Assembly: GCA_938008535.1 (NCBI GenBank)
Contig: CALLKF010000006.1
Span: 38,172 to 102,171, forward strand
Direction of reading: 5' to 3'
Source of the DNA: an uncultured Saprospirales bacterium
GTDB lineage: Bacteria > Bacteroidota > Bacteroidia > Chitinophagales > JADIYW01
DNA: 64,000 nucleotides
A program made the translations under genes and the position numbers. Below, piece by piece: positions 33,281 to 42,893 of the stretch. The notes under the pieces were generated by a model that ran no database searches, was not told the DNA's origin, and saw only the letters and a program-made list of their open reading frames with translations. Position 1 is the stretch's first letter; each line of letters starts with the position of its first letter.

Positions 33281-34876
33281 ATGAAAACAAATCTTGAACT
33301 CACGCTTTCGCCTGAAATTGCTTATGATGAAAATGAACTTCATCAGCACATCAAATCACTTTTATGTATTAAAGATGAAAACAGTTTTCATGTTCGTTTA
33401 CTAAAACGAAGCATCGACGCGCGTTCGAGAAACATTAAAGTAAATATACAAGCTGATGTTTTTATTGATGAAATTCCAACGCCAATTCTTCAATATCAGA
33501 ATGAATATAAAGATGTGTCGAATGCAAAGCAGGCAATAATAGTAGGTGCTGGACCAGCTGGGTTGTTTGCTGCATTGCGATTGATAGAACTTGGCATCAA
33601 ACCAATCATTTTAGAACGCGGAAAAGATGTGCAGGAGCGCAGAAGAGATTTAGCCAACATCAATAAAAAAAATATCGTTAACGAAAATTCTAACTATTGT
33701 TTTGGCGAAGGTGGCGCAGGCACTTACAGCGATGGCAAATTGTACACACGTTCTAAAAAACGCGGCGACATCAAACGTATTTTGGAAATATTAGTAGCGC
33801 ACGGCGCAGCAGAAGATATTTTATATGAAGCACATCCGCACATCGGCACCAACAAACTACCAAAACTTATTCAGGAAATCAGAAACACGATTTTAAAATA
33901 TGGTGGCGAAATTCATTTCAACACTAAAGTCGTTGATTTTATTTTGGAAGGTGATGAAGTAAAAGGTGTTTTAACGGAAGCAGTTGTTGGTGTTCTTCAC
34001 CAACAACTACAATACAAAGGTATAGCAGTTATTTTGGCAACAGGTCATTCGGCACGTGATATCTTTGAGTTATTACACAAAAAAAATATTACGATAGAAG
34101 CAAAGCCATTTGCATTAGGCGTGCGCATAGAACACCAGCAATCCTTGATAGATTCAATACAATATAAATGCGCAGACAGAGGCATGTATTTGCCAGCCGC
34201 ATCGTATAGTTTGGTAGAACAGGTAAAAGTAGGAACGAATCAAAAAGGCGTGTTTTCGTTTTGTATGTGTCCGGGTGGTTTCATTGTTCCATCTGCAACC
34301 AATCAAAATGAAATTGTAGTAAATGGTATGTCGCCATCTAAAAGAGATTCACCGTTTTCCAATTCAGGAATGGTCGTTGCAGTTGATGAAACCGATTGGA
34401 AAAACTACAAACAATTTGGCGCATTGGCAGCTATGGAATTTCAAAAAAGTGTAGAACAAAAAGCGTGGCAAATCGCAGGACAAACACAAACAGCACCAGC
34501 ACAAAAGATGCAGGATTTTGTGCATAAAAGAATATCATCGTCTTTGTTAGAAACATCGTATCAGCCAGGTTTAGTGAGTGTTGAAATGCGCGAGTTTTTA
34601 CCGAAAGATATTGCACATTGCTTGCAGGAAGGTTTTAAAAGTTTTGGCAATAAGATGCGTGGCTACTTATCGAATGATGCACAAATAATAGGTGTGGAAA
34701 GCAGAACATCATCGCCTGTAAAAATTCCGCGCGACAAAGAAACGTTTGAACATGTTTCTACTAAAAGATTGTTTCCATGTGCAGAAGGTGCCGGTTATGC
34801 AGGCGGTATCATGAGTGCTGCGATGGACGGCGAGCGATGTGCGGAAGCATTAGTGAAAATGTATTGTCAACAATGA
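33281..34876 (+). CDS. FAD-dependent dehydrogenase (COG2509-type)
   Basis: A 531-residue flavoprotein. The N-terminal ~90 residues form a small alpha/beta domain (FHVRLLKRSIDARSRNIKVNI). They are followed by an FAD-binding Rossmann motif (AIIVGAGPAGLFAALRLIELG, residues ~85-105), the ERGKDVQERRRDLA loop, FGEGGAGTYSDGKLYTR, an ATGHSARD strand and a C-terminal FAD-contact GAGYAGGIMSAAMDG. This layout defines the uncharacterised NAD(P)/FAD-dependent oxidoreductases widespread in bacteria and plastids. The physiological substrate is unknown. Monocistronic, with a short hairpin (TTAGAGT/ACTCTAA) after the stop. Confidence 0.9.
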   Translation: MKTNLELTLSPEIAYDENELHQHIKSLLCIKDENSFHVRLLKRSIDARSRNIKVNIQADVFIDEIPTPILQYQNEYKDVSNAKQAIIVGAGPAGLFAALRLIELGIKPIILERGKDVQERRRDLANINKKNIVNENSNYCFGEGGAGTYSDGKLYTRSKKRGDIKRILEILVAHGAAEDILYEAHPHIGTNKLPKLIQEIRNTILKYGGEIHFNTKVVDFILEGDEVKGVLTEAVVGVLHQQLQYKGIAVILATGHSARDIFELLHKKNITIEAKPFALGVRIEHQQSLIDSIQYKCADRGMYLPAASYSLVEQVKVGTNQKGVFSFCMCPGGFIVPSATNQNEIVVNGMSPSKRDSPFSNSGMVVAVDETDWKNYKQFGALAAMEFQKSVEQKAWQIAGQTQTAPAQKMQDFVHKRISSSLLETSYQPGLVSVEMREFLPKDIAHCLQEGFKSFGNKMRGYLSNDAQIIGVESRTSSPVKIPRDKETFEHVSTKRLFPCAEGAGYAGGIMSAAMDGERCAEALVKMYCQQ

Positions 34877-34902
34877 AATTAGAGTTAATACTCTAAAATT
34901 AA

Positions 34903-35328
34903 TTACTGCATAGTTGTTTTCAATTTATTCAATCCTTTAAGAATTCCATTTTCTAAAGCAATTTTTACAATAGAAGCAACAAAAGGAATATCTGAATCAA
35001 ATTCAATAGTATAATGTAAACTTGAACCAGTTTTAGTTGACGAAAATTTCATAATACCATAATGATTTTTGAGTGGACTACCTTTTGTTATTTTATATTC
35101 TATCAACTCATTTTTTTTACAGACAGTAACTGTTTCTTCAAAAGACGGAATGATGGCAAATTGTAAGCTGCGAACAGAACCGACGCCATATTTTTCTGTG
35201 TTGCCATCTTTTATGGTTTTCACGTTTAATGGTGCAAAAAGAGTTGCTAAGTTTTCGTGCACTTCAAGATAATTAAATAACTTTTCTACTGAGAAAGGAA
35301 ATTCTTCTTTGATGTCAATGATTTTCAT
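34903..35328 (-). CDS. SRPBCC-family (START-like) protein
   Basis: A 141-residue single SRPBCC fold, a helix-grip module binding hydrophobic ligands. The visible pattern is an N-terminal strand and helix (IDIKEEFPFSVEKLFNYLEVHENL), central strands (YGVGSVRSLQF, YKITKGSP, LHYTIEFDSD) and a long C-terminal helix (IVKIALENGILKGLNKLKTTM). No catalytic motif can be named. Last gene of a three-gene operon downstream of a sterol-desaturase-like gene and an alpha/beta hydrolase (gaps 33 and 17 bp). A hydrophobic ligand or lipid substrate is therefore plausible. Confidence 0.78.
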   Translation of the reverse strand: MKIIDIKEEFPFSVEKLFNYLEVHENLATLFAPLNVKTIKDGNTEKYGVGSVRSLQFAIIPSFEETVTVCKKNELIEYKITKGSPLKNHYGIMKFSSTKTGSSLHYTIEFDSDIPFVASIVKIALENGILKGLNKLKTTMQ

Positions 35329-35345
35329 AGTTTAAATTTTAAATG

Positions 35346-36119
35346 TTATAACCAATTATTTACAGCTTCATTAAATTCATCGGCTTTGTCAACCATTACC
35401 CAATGACTACAATTAAATGCTTGTACTTTATTTTCTGGATTTTCTTGTAGTTCTTTTAACCATTTTTCTGTTTGAAATAAAAAAGGTTTTTTCAATCCAT
35501 AAGTATAAAAAAATGGAAACGTTGGTTCGATTTTTTTTAATGTTTGCATACCACCATTTGCACTCAACCAACGCATTGCATAAGGCAAACCCATGCCAGC
35601 ATGTATATTCTCAAAATTACTTCTTGCTTGCAATCCTTTTGCCATGGTTTTGTGTATAAAATCACTTTTTAATAACCAACCAACAGCCAGTGTAATTTGA
35701 TAAGAAAACACCATCAATTGCTGCTTCATAGAAAGTGTTTCTCTAAATTCTTTTGATGATGCATCGCCAACATCAATAGCTACCATTTTCTCTATTTTTT
35801 CAGGATAACGCATAGCATATTCATAACCAAAAACACAACCCCAATCATGCACCATCAAAATTACTTTTTCAGTCGGACTTACAGTATCTACAATAGTTTT
35901 GATACGTTCAATAATATTGTCTAATGTATATTTTCTACTATCATTTTTTTCAAACCCTGGCAATGTAAAAGTTACACATGTATAATCTTTCTTAAAAAAG
36001 TCAACTTGTTTTTGCCAAATTTCATGTGTGTCTGGCCAACCATGTATCATTACAATAACCGATTTCCCTTCACCGTTTATATGAACTGTTGTTTCTTGTA
36101 TATCGATTGTTTCTTCCAT
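35346..36119 (-). CDS. Alpha/beta-fold hydrolase
   Basis: A 257-residue cytosolic hydrolase of the epoxide hydrolase / haloalkane dehalogenase-like group. The oxyanion strand is VIVMIHGWPDTHEIWQKQ. The nucleophile elbow is MVHDWGCVFGYEYA, with Asp as nucleophile (HDWG), as in epoxide hydrolases. The catalytic His is in FNCSHWVMVDKADEF. Asp nucleophile plus the HGWP motif favour an epoxide hydrolase over an esterase. Sits between the sterol-desaturase-like gene and the SRPBCC gene. Confidence 0.85.
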   Translation of the reverse strand: MEETIDIQETTVHINGEGKSVIVMIHGWPDTHEIWQKQVDFFKKDYTCVTFTLPGFEKNDSRKYTLDNIIERIKTIVDTVSPTEKVILMVHDWGCVFGYEYAMRYPEKIEKMVAIDVGDASSKEFRETLSMKQQLMVFSYQITLAVGWLLKSDFIHKTMAKGLQARSNFENIHAGMGLPYAMRWLSANGGMQTLKKIEPTFPFFYTYGLKKPFLFQTEKWLKELQENPENKVQAFNCSHWVMVDKADEFNEAVNNWL

Positions 36120-36152
36120 AAAAATTAAACTTTTTCTTTTTTTAAATTGTAT

Positions 36153-37436
36153 TTAAATAACCTGAAGTTTCATTTCTTTTTTAAATTCAGCAAAATAAAA
36201 ATAGCTGGCAATAATCATCTCTACTACAAAAAAAGAGAGTACCATAAAATGACCGTTACTAATAAACTCATTTAATCCAAACCAATTTTGTGTTGTGAAA
36301 ACGATATATGAAACTATAAACAAATTGATACATTCAGTTATTACACCTAATAGTTTTTTGTCCATTAATGTCGTGTAAGAAAATATGGAAAACAATAAAA
36401 ATAAACCGTAATAAATGTATTGATTATTGCTTTGTAAACTTTTTATGTTAAAGAATAGAAAACCCATCAATACAAACATAATCGTTAAGTGAATTTGACT
36501 CCAGATTTGAAATCCTTTTGAATACGTTGGGTTGTATTTTTCAAAATGATATACATCATCCGATTTTAAATAAAAAACAGGATATTTTTCTTCCATATCT
36601 TTCGGTCTCCAGCCAGTTGGCATAAACCAAACCTTAATTTTATCCAAAATATTTTTTGTACGAATGGTGTCTTTTATAATTAACCAAACATGCTGTGTGT
36701 TTATTAAAAATGGATTCCATGTTCTTACAGGTCTTCTAACACCATAAATGCAAGGCTCCGTATCTAATTCTTCCTGAAATGTTCCAAATAATTTGTCCCA
36801 GATGATAAAGATTTGCGAATAATTTTTGTCCATATAAATCGCATTCATAGAATGATGTACACGGTGATGCGAAGGCGTTACAATTATTTTTTCGAGAAAA
36901 CCCATTTTATTAATTAATTTGGTATGATACCAGAACTGCATAAACAAATGTATCGGTGCTACAATTATAAAAACTTCTTTTGGTATACCAATTAATGCCA
37001 AAAGAATACCTAAGCAAAATATAAAAAGTAAATTGGTTACTACAGCAAATTGTTGACGCAACGCACAAGGTAAATTATACTCTTCACTACTGTGGTGTAT
37101 GATATGTAGATTCCAGAAATAATTTACGGTATGGGAAATTCTATGATACCAGTAACCACCAAAATCTAGAATTAAAAAAGCCAGTATATAAGTAAATGCA
37201 TTTATGTTTTTCCAATGAATTATGGAAAGATTTCTAAGTAAAAATTCGTATGAAATAACAACTATAGTTAATCCTAAAACATCTTTAATCGTGTTGGTCA
37301 TGCCAGAATATAAACTCGACACAGAATCTATATAATTATACTGCTTCTTTATTATAGCATAGGCAATTAATTCTGTAATTATTAACACCACAAAAATAGG
37401 CATCGCAATTAATAATATTAAACCGTAAGTATCCAT
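36153..37436 (-). CDS. Sterol desaturase / fatty acid hydroxylase family membrane protein
   Basis: A 427-residue polytopic diiron oxygenase-type protein. The histidine clusters are HRISHT, HIIHHSSEEYN and HHRVHHSMN, the fatty-acid-hydroxylase superfamily ligands, between TM helices. After ~residue 285 there is a C-terminal block with YPVFYLKSDDVYHFEKYNPTYSKGFQIW and four further TM helices. That block resembles alkylglycerol monooxygenase (AGMO/TMEM195) rather than plain sterol C-5 desaturase. Oxidation of an ether lipid, sterol-like or hopanoid substrate is possible; the substrate is not determined. First gene of an operon with the hydrolase and SRPBCC genes. Confidence 0.85.
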   Translation of the reverse strand: MDTYGLILLIAMPIFVVLIITELIAYAIIKKQYNYIDSVSSLYSGMTNTIKDVLGLTIVVISYEFLLRNLSIIHWKNINAFTYILAFLILDFGGYWYHRISHTVNYFWNLHIIHHSSEEYNLPCALRQQFAVVTNLLFIFCLGILLALIGIPKEVFIIVAPIHLFMQFWYHTKLINKMGFLEKIIVTPSHHRVHHSMNAIYMDKNYSQIFIIWDKLFGTFQEELDTEPCIYGVRRPVRTWNPFLINTQHVWLIIKDTIRTKNILDKIKVWFMPTGWRPKDMEEKYPVFYLKSDDVYHFEKYNPTYSKGFQIWSQIHLTIMFVLMGFLFFNIKSLQSNNQYIYYGLFLLFSIFSYTTLMDKKLLGVITECINLFIVSYIVFTTQNWFGLNEFISNGHFMVLSFFVVEMIIASYFYFAEFKKEMKLQVI

Positions 37437-37561
37437 AATTAAATCATTTTTTACAAAATTAAATAAATTATAAGTTGCTTATCTAAGCTAAAGATAACAA
37501 ATGTGTTGTCATCTATTCTTATATAAATATCTATTTAATTGAGTATTTTTACAAAAAAAGT

Positions 37562-38338
37562 ATGCTTAAAATATACCAAATAGATGCCTTTACCAATTCA
37601 GTATTTAAAGGCAATCCGGCTGCTGTTGTTCCGTTGGAAGAATGGCTGCCAACAGAAACGATGCAACAAATTGCAGCAGAAAATAACTTAGCAGAAACCG
37701 CTTTCTTCGTAAAAGAAAACGACAAGTATCATATCAAATGGTTTACGCCAACAGTAGAAATTGAATTGTGCGGTCATGCAACATTAGCAAGTGCGTATGT
37801 GATTTATAATTATTTGGATAATAGTGCAGATGAAATTCATTTCACTTGCCAGGTCGGTGATCTGTTTGTAACCAGAGACCACGATTTTATTACACTTAAT
37901 TTTCCTGCGATAGAAACTAAAAGTGCATCTGTTCCGGCAATTTTAGCACAAGCAATCGGCACGCATCCAATTGCATTTTATGATTCTAAATCAAAATACG
38001 TTGCATTGTTAGAAGATGAAGATGCCGTACAAAATGCTCAGCCTGATTTTACATTAATTAATCAGCTCGAAAAAAGTCTGATCATTACAGCCAAAGGAAA
38101 AGACGTTGATTTTGTATCTAGATTCTTTGCACCACAATTAGGCGTAAACGAAGATCCTGTAACTGGTTCAGCGCATTGCGTGTTGATTCCGTTTTGGTCC
38201 AATAAACTAAACAAAACAGAAACGACAGCGATGCAATTATCGCAGCGTACCGGCTTTTTAAAATGCAAACACTTAGGCGAACGTGTAGAAATGAGCGGAC
38301 AAGCAGTTTGTTATTTAATTGGAGATATTTTTATTTAG
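37562..38338 (+). CDS. PhzF-family isomerase/epimerase
   Basis: A 258-residue diaminopimelate-epimerase-fold protein. The N-terminus IYQIDAFTNSVFKGNPAAVVPLE and NNLAETAFFV carries the active-site Glu. WFTPTVEIELCGHATLASAYVI and the C-terminal FAPQLGVNEDPVTGSAHCVLIPFW complete the family signature. Most members in non-phenazine organisms have unknown substrates. A TATTTTTA box (37544-37551) lies 10 nt before the ATG. Confidence 0.92.
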   Translation: MLKIYQIDAFTNSVFKGNPAAVVPLEEWLPTETMQQIAAENNLAETAFFVKENDKYHIKWFTPTVEIELCGHATLASAYVIYNYLDNSADEIHFTCQVGDLFVTRDHDFITLNFPAIETKSASVPAILAQAIGTHPIAFYDSKSKYVALLEDEDAVQNAQPDFTLINQLEKSLIITAKGKDVDFVSRFFAPQLGVNEDPVTGSAHCVLIPFWSNKLNKTETTAMQLSQRTGFLKCKHLGERVEMSGQAVCYLIGDIFI

Positions 38339-38379
38339 CTTTTTATCTAAAGTATATACCAATTTATAGTGATGTTTCT

Positions 38380-38387
38380 TATCTTAG
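38380..38387 (+). promoter_or_regulatory. -7-like box of the GH5 gene, 4 nt from the ATG
   Basis: TATCTTAG followed by TAAG and the ATG at 38392. Same 4-nt spacing as at 11751, 40643, 49327, 53638, 55990 and 61493, implying a leaderless mRNA. Confidence 0.4.
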
Positions 38388-38391
38388 TAAG

Positions 38392-39804
38392 ATGAAGCAA
38401 CTATACATCTTTCTACTTTTTTCTTTTATTATTTTTTCCTGTAAAAAAGAAAATACCACGTCTACTTTCACCGAAGATCCAACTATTATTCAAGATCAGT
38501 TTGGACGCCAATTAATTTTGCATGGTTTAAATACTTCATCGAGTGCAAAAGGTGAAGCTCTTAGAAATCCTTGGATTTTAGAAAGTGATGTGGATAGAGA
38601 AGACAAAGAATTTGGTTTTAATTTTGTGCGTTACTTAATTTTTTGGGATGCCATCGAACCACAAAAAGATAATTTCGATGCAGCATATTTAGACAGAGTG
38701 GAACAACGTGTAAACTGGTACACATCGCGCGGTATGTATGTGATGTTGGATATGCACCAGGATTTGTATTCTATTTTTTTAGGTGGCGATGGCGCGCCAG
38801 AATGGGCTTGCCGAACCAATGGTGCTACACCAATTTCATTGCCAGGCGGCTCGCCTTGGTGGTTAAAAAATATTGACGCAACAGTAGTAAATTCCTGGAT
38901 AAATTTTTGGCAATATACCAATCATAAAGATTTGCAAGACCATTACATTTTGGCTTGGCAAAAAGTTATGCAACGCTTTAAAAATAATCCGTATGTAATT
39001 GGCTACGATTTAATGAACGAACCTTGGGCAGGCGATTTAATAAAAGGTTTTATTACTGGTGAGTTTGAACGCAGCCAATTAACTGCATTCTATAATCGAT
39101 TAATTCCAGCATTGCGAAGCGTCGAACCTAATAAATATTTATTTTTTGAACCAACACCTGCACCGGTTACGTTTGGTGCACCATCTAATTTATCCAAAAT
39201 TACAGATACCAGAACTTCCTCAAAATTGGTGTATGCGCCACATTGTTATCCTTATGATACACACGAAGGAAATGGTTATACTGCTTCGTCTAAACAAAAC
39301 TTAAAAGATTGGGAAAAGCAACGATTGATAGATGTAAAAAAACATGGTAATATTCCATTGATGTGCGGTGAGTTTGGTTTGTCTCCAACGCAGGCAGGTT
39401 TTGCAGATTATTTAGAAGATTTTAATAAAGTATTTGATAGAAACCAATGGCACTGGACGTATTGGAGCAACGACCAAGGTGGTTGGAGTCCGTTAAATGC
39501 AGATAGAAGTGAAACATTGATTTTACAATATTTAGTCAGAACTTTTCCAAAAGCAACTGCTGGAAAAATAGATTCTTTTAGTTTTGATGCTATAACAAAA
39601 AAATTTGAAATGACGTTTACTTCAAATGCTGCAATTTCACAACCAACAGAAATATTTGTACCAAATCGTTTTTATCCAAATGGTTATAATGTAGTAGTTT
39701 CTGGAACAACTAATTACACCAAAGAAACAGATGCAGCAAAACAACTCGTAAAAATAAAAGTAAACGAAAGCAAAGAAGTTACGATTGAAATTGTGCCGAA
39801 ATAG
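38392..39804 (+). CDS. Glycoside hydrolase family 5 lipoprotein (endoglycoceramidase-like)
   Basis: A 470-residue predicted lipoprotein (lipobox FIIFSC, acylated Cys then KKE). The GH5 (beta/alpha)8 barrel shows LILHGLNTSSSAKG, FVRYLIFWDAIEP, VMLDMHQDLYS, the acid/base Glu210 in YDLMNEPWAGD and the nucleophile Glu327 in PLMCGEFGL, followed by WTYWSNDQGGW. The HQDLYS and NEPWAGD segments resemble endoglycosylceramidases and related GH5 enzymes. A C-terminal beta domain (~residues 390-470) follows. Likely acts on glycolipid or glycan at the cell surface. I use the ATG at 38392 rather than the longer frame, which overlaps PhzF. Confidence 0.85.
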   Translation: MKQLYIFLLFSFIIFSCKKENTTSTFTEDPTIIQDQFGRQLILHGLNTSSSAKGEALRNPWILESDVDREDKEFGFNFVRYLIFWDAIEPQKDNFDAAYLDRVEQRVNWYTSRGMYVMLDMHQDLYSIFLGGDGAPEWACRTNGATPISLPGGSPWWLKNIDATVVNSWINFWQYTNHKDLQDHYILAWQKVMQRFKNNPYVIGYDLMNEPWAGDLIKGFITGEFERSQLTAFYNRLIPALRSVEPNKYLFFEPTPAPVTFGAPSNLSKITDTRTSSKLVYAPHCYPYDTHEGNGYTASSKQNLKDWEKQRLIDVKKHGNIPLMCGEFGLSPTQAGFADYLEDFNKVFDRNQWHWTYWSNDQGGWSPLNADRSETLILQYLVRTFPKATAGKIDSFSFDAITKKFEMTFTSNAAISQPTEIFVPNRFYPNGYNVVVSGTTNYTKETDAAKQLVKIKVNESKEVTIEIVPK

Positions 39805-39904
39805 TTTTTTCGGAACAGAAGTAAAAGAAAAGAAAGCAGTTTATTTAAAAGAAGATATTATGATACGAAGTGTTTGCCGTGTGACAGTGAATACTTTTTT
39901 TTGT

Positions 39905-40510
39905 TTAAATTATATCTAACCATCTTACATATTCTATAATATTCTTATCATATTGAATTAAAATCTTAGTGCCTTTTTCTATGTTTATTTTTTTAACATG
40001 CTTATCGAAAAAAGAATATTGATTTATAGTTTTTTGGATCAATTTTGTTCCATCTTCAAGATAAAATTCAATTAAAAAACTATTAAAATAAAAATCACTA
40101 TTTGTATTTTTCTCCATAATAACATCTAACACTGTTCCATTTGTAATTATCAATGTAGAAGTATCTTTTGAATTAAGATAATACTTTACAGTTTGAAACA
40201 ACAGATAAACGAACGAAATTAATAACATGGAGAATGCTATTAAATTAAACCTGTAAAAATAGTAAACTAATGAAAGTAATATAAAGCTGACCATTAAAAG
40301 AACGTCTGAAAATTTAATAAATCTATTGAATAACTTAAATACTAAGTATTTTTTATTTATTTTAAAATAATTATAAGCATAGTCTGATACACATATCGAA
40401 ATATCATTTGGATTGAGATTTTGTTGTGCAATCCAATAACTCTCACAAGAATTATTTTTAATAATATTTTCACATTTATATACCTGTATATAAGACAATA
40501 TATTATTCAT
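39905..40510 (-). CDS. Hypothetical membrane protein
   Basis: A 201-residue protein I do not recognise. Two adjacent hydrophobic helices (FSDVLLMVSFILLSLVYYFY and LIAFSMLLISFVYLLFQTV) lie near the middle. The C-terminal part is a beta-rich domain (FLIEFYLEDGTKLIQKTI, GTKILIQYDKN) similar in pattern to DUF3592-type proteins. Start set at the ATG 40508-40510 because the longer frame begins with TTG and adds little. It stands alone between convergent and divergent neighbours, and is very A/T-rich. Confidence 0.6.
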   Translation of the reverse strand: MNNILSYIQVYKCENIIKNNSCESYWIAQQNLNPNDISICVSDYAYNYFKINKKYLVFKLFNRFIKFSDVLLMVSFILLSLVYYFYRFNLIAFSMLLISFVYLLFQTVKYYLNSKDTSTLIITNGTVLDVIMEKNTNSDFYFNSFLIEFYLEDGTKLIQKTINQYSFFDKHVKKINIEKGTKILIQYDKNIIEYVRWLDII

Positions 40511-40605
40511 ACTTAAATTGAATTTACTCAATTGTATTATTCTATAAATATACAATTTTAAAGAACTTCCATTTATATAATAATCACATAAGCACTAAGA
40601 AATTT

Positions 40606-40640
40606 TCTCACAACTTATTACTTACAACTTACAACTCTTT
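40606..40640. repeat. 7-nt periodic array before methylmalonyl-CoA mutase
   Basis: Five contiguous heptamers: TCTCACA, ACTTATT, ACTTACA, ACTTACA, ACTCTTT, ending two bases before the -7 box at 40643. Confidence 0.7.
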
Positions 40641-40642
40641 CT

Positions 40643-40650
40643 TATCTTTA
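40643..40650 (+). promoter_or_regulatory. -7 box of methylmalonyl-CoA mutase, 4 nt from the ATG
   Basis: TATCTTTA then CTAA then the ATG at 40655; predicted leaderless. Confidence 0.5.
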
Positions 40651-40654
40651 CTAA

Positions 40655-42721
40655 ATGGCAATTGATATTAAAAATATTTCTTTTGAATCATTAGTTGAAA
40701 AAGATAGAAAAATAAAATCTACAGAAAATACTTTTCTTTCACAACAAAATTATGCAGCTGGTTTTCCACCATTCCTGCGTGGTCCATATTCATCCATGTA
40801 TGTGAATCAACCTTGGACGATTCGTCAATATGCAGGTTTTTCTACTGCTGAAAAATCAAACGAATTTTATAAAAAAAATTTAGCACAAGGTCAAAAAGGA
40901 CTTTCTGTTGCTTTTGATTTGGCAACGCATCGTGGCTACGATTCCGATCATGAGCGTGTGCAAGGTGATGTTGGAAAAGCTGGCGTTGCTATCGATTCAG
41001 TAGAAGATATGAAGATTTTATTTGATGAAATTCCGTTAGATAAAATTTCTGTTTCTATGACGATGAATGGTGCAGTCTTGCCTATTCTTGCCTTTTATAT
41101 TGTTGCAGCAGAAGAACAAGGTGTTGAGCAAAAATTATTAAGTGGTACCATTCAAAATGATATTTTGAAAGAGTTTATGGTACGAAATACCTACATCTAT
41201 CCGCCAACACCATCGATGAGAATTATTTCGGATATTTTTGAATACACTAGCCAAAATATGCCGAAGTTTAATTCTATTTCTATTAGTGGTTATCATATGC
41301 AGGAAGCTGGTGCTACTCCTGAAATTGAGTTAGCATACACCTTAGCAGATGGCTTAGAATATTTGCGAACTGGTATCAAAGCTGGCATTAAAATAGATGA
41401 TTTCGCACCACGTTTGTCTTTCTTTTGGGCAATTGGAATGCAGCATTTTAACGAAATAGCAAAGATGCGAGCAGCAAGAGTTTTATGGTCAAAAATCGTT
41501 TCTCAATTCCATCCAACATCAGAAAAAAGTTTAGCACTAAGAACACATTGTCAAACCAGCGGTTGGAGTTTAACGGAGCAAGATCCGTTCAATAACGTAA
41601 CAAGAACTTGCATCGAAGCATTAGCTGCTGCGCTTGGTGGTACACAATCTTTACATACTAACGCACTCGATGAAGCCATTGCATTGCCTACCGATTTCTC
41701 TGCTAAAATTGCACGCGACACACAAATCTATTTACAAAATGAAACTTTGATTTGTAAAACAGTAGATCCTTGGGCTGGCTCTGAATATGTAGAAAAATTG
41801 ACTGATGAAATTGCACAAAAAGCATGGACATTAATTGAAGAAGTAGAAAGCTATGGTGGTATGACTAAAGCAATTGAAGCAGGAATTCCAAAGATGCGAA
41901 TTGAAGAAGCTGCTGCACAAAAACAAGCTAGAATTGATAGCGGACAAGATGGTATTATTGGTGTCAATATTTTTCAAACAGATGACAGCAAAGAAATAGA
42001 TATTTTAGATATTGACAATGCTGAAGTGCGAGATAAACAAATCGCGCGATTAAATGGAATCAAAGCAACAAGAAATAAGGATGCTGTTACAGATATTTTA
42101 TCTCAAATAACAGAAGCTGCAAAAAATGGTGATCAGAATTTATTGGAATTAAGTATTGAAGCAGCTCGAAGACGTGCAACTTTAGGCGAAATTTCACTAG
42201 CTTTAGAAAAAGTTTTTGGAAGATATAAAGCAACAATTCGCAGTATTGCAGGGGTATACTCAGCAGAAATAAAAATGAACGAGGATTTTCAAACAGCACG
42301 AAATTTAGCAGATGCTTTTGCCAAAAATGAAGGCAGAAGACCGCGCATATTAGTAGCAAAAATTGGCCAGGACGGACACGATCGCGGTGCTAAAATTATT
42401 GCTACTGCATTTGCTGATATTGGTTTCGATGTCGATATTGGTCCCTTGTTTCAAACACCAAAAGAAGCAGCCATGCAAGCTGCAGAAAACGATGTGCATA
42501 TTATAGGTGTATCTTCATTAGCAGCTGGACACAAAACATTGATTCCACAATTAATAGAAGAACTCAAAAAAATAAAACGTGATGATATTTTAGTCGTTTG
42601 TGGTGGTGTTATTCCAAAAAAAGATTACGATTTTCTATATAATGCTGGTGTTTTAGCCGTTTTCGGACCAGGAACTGTAATAGCAAAAGCAGCAATTGAA
42701 ATATTGCAAAAGCTAAATTGA
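40655..42721 (+). CDS. scpA: Methylmalonyl-CoA mutase, large catalytic subunit
   Basis: Adenosylcobalamin-dependent interconversion of methylmalonyl-CoA and succinyl-CoA. The 688 residues comprise a substrate-binding TIM barrel and a C-terminal B12 domain. Residue Tyr49 (SMYVNQPWTIRQYAG) and Arg189 (PPTPSMRI) correspond to the Tyr and Arg that confer methylmalonyl rather than isobutyryl specificity. The base-off cobalamin ligand is His575 in GQDGHDRGAK, followed by GVSSLAAGHKTL. No small subunit, epimerase or MeaB-like chaperone is adjacent, so either the partner is elsewhere or the enzyme is a homodimer. Monocistronic. Confidence 0.96.
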   Translation: MAIDIKNISFESLVEKDRKIKSTENTFLSQQNYAAGFPPFLRGPYSSMYVNQPWTIRQYAGFSTAEKSNEFYKKNLAQGQKGLSVAFDLATHRGYDSDHERVQGDVGKAGVAIDSVEDMKILFDEIPLDKISVSMTMNGAVLPILAFYIVAAEEQGVEQKLLSGTIQNDILKEFMVRNTYIYPPTPSMRIISDIFEYTSQNMPKFNSISISGYHMQEAGATPEIELAYTLADGLEYLRTGIKAGIKIDDFAPRLSFFWAIGMQHFNEIAKMRAARVLWSKIVSQFHPTSEKSLALRTHCQTSGWSLTEQDPFNNVTRTCIEALAAALGGTQSLHTNALDEAIALPTDFSAKIARDTQIYLQNETLICKTVDPWAGSEYVEKLTDEIAQKAWTLIEEVESYGGMTKAIEAGIPKMRIEEAAAQKQARIDSGQDGIIGVNIFQTDDSKEIDILDIDNAEVRDKQIARLNGIKATRNKDAVTDILSQITEAAKNGDQNLLELSIEAARRRATLGEISLALEKVFGRYKATIRSIAGVYSAEIKMNEDFQTARNLADAFAKNEGRRPRILVAKIGQDGHDRGAKIIATAFADIGFDVDIGPLFQTPKEAAMQAAENDVHIIGVSSLAAGHKTLIPQLIEELKKIKRDDILVVCGGVIPKKDYDFLYNAGVLAVFGPGTVIAKAAIEILQKLN

Positions 42722-42893
42722 AGATTTGTTTAAGTTTTGAAAATAATAATATTTTCACAGTTCAACAAAACATAACTAAATCCTTAATAGATGTTAATTT
42801 TTTTATTTTGTTTAAATATTTGCAATAAATGTTAAACAAAATAAATTTTATGATGTTACAGTGTCATTATTTAACTCAGTAAAATTAAACATC

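Noticed and set aside
38263..38391. N-terminal 43-codon extension of the GH5 gene
   Set aside because: It overlaps PhzF in another frame and would bury the clear lipoprotein signal that starts at 38392.
40655..42721. Isobutyryl-CoA mutase or another acyl-CoA mutase
   Set aside because: Tyr49 and Arg189 are those of methylmalonyl-CoA mutase rather than the Phe/Gln pair of isobutyryl enzymes.
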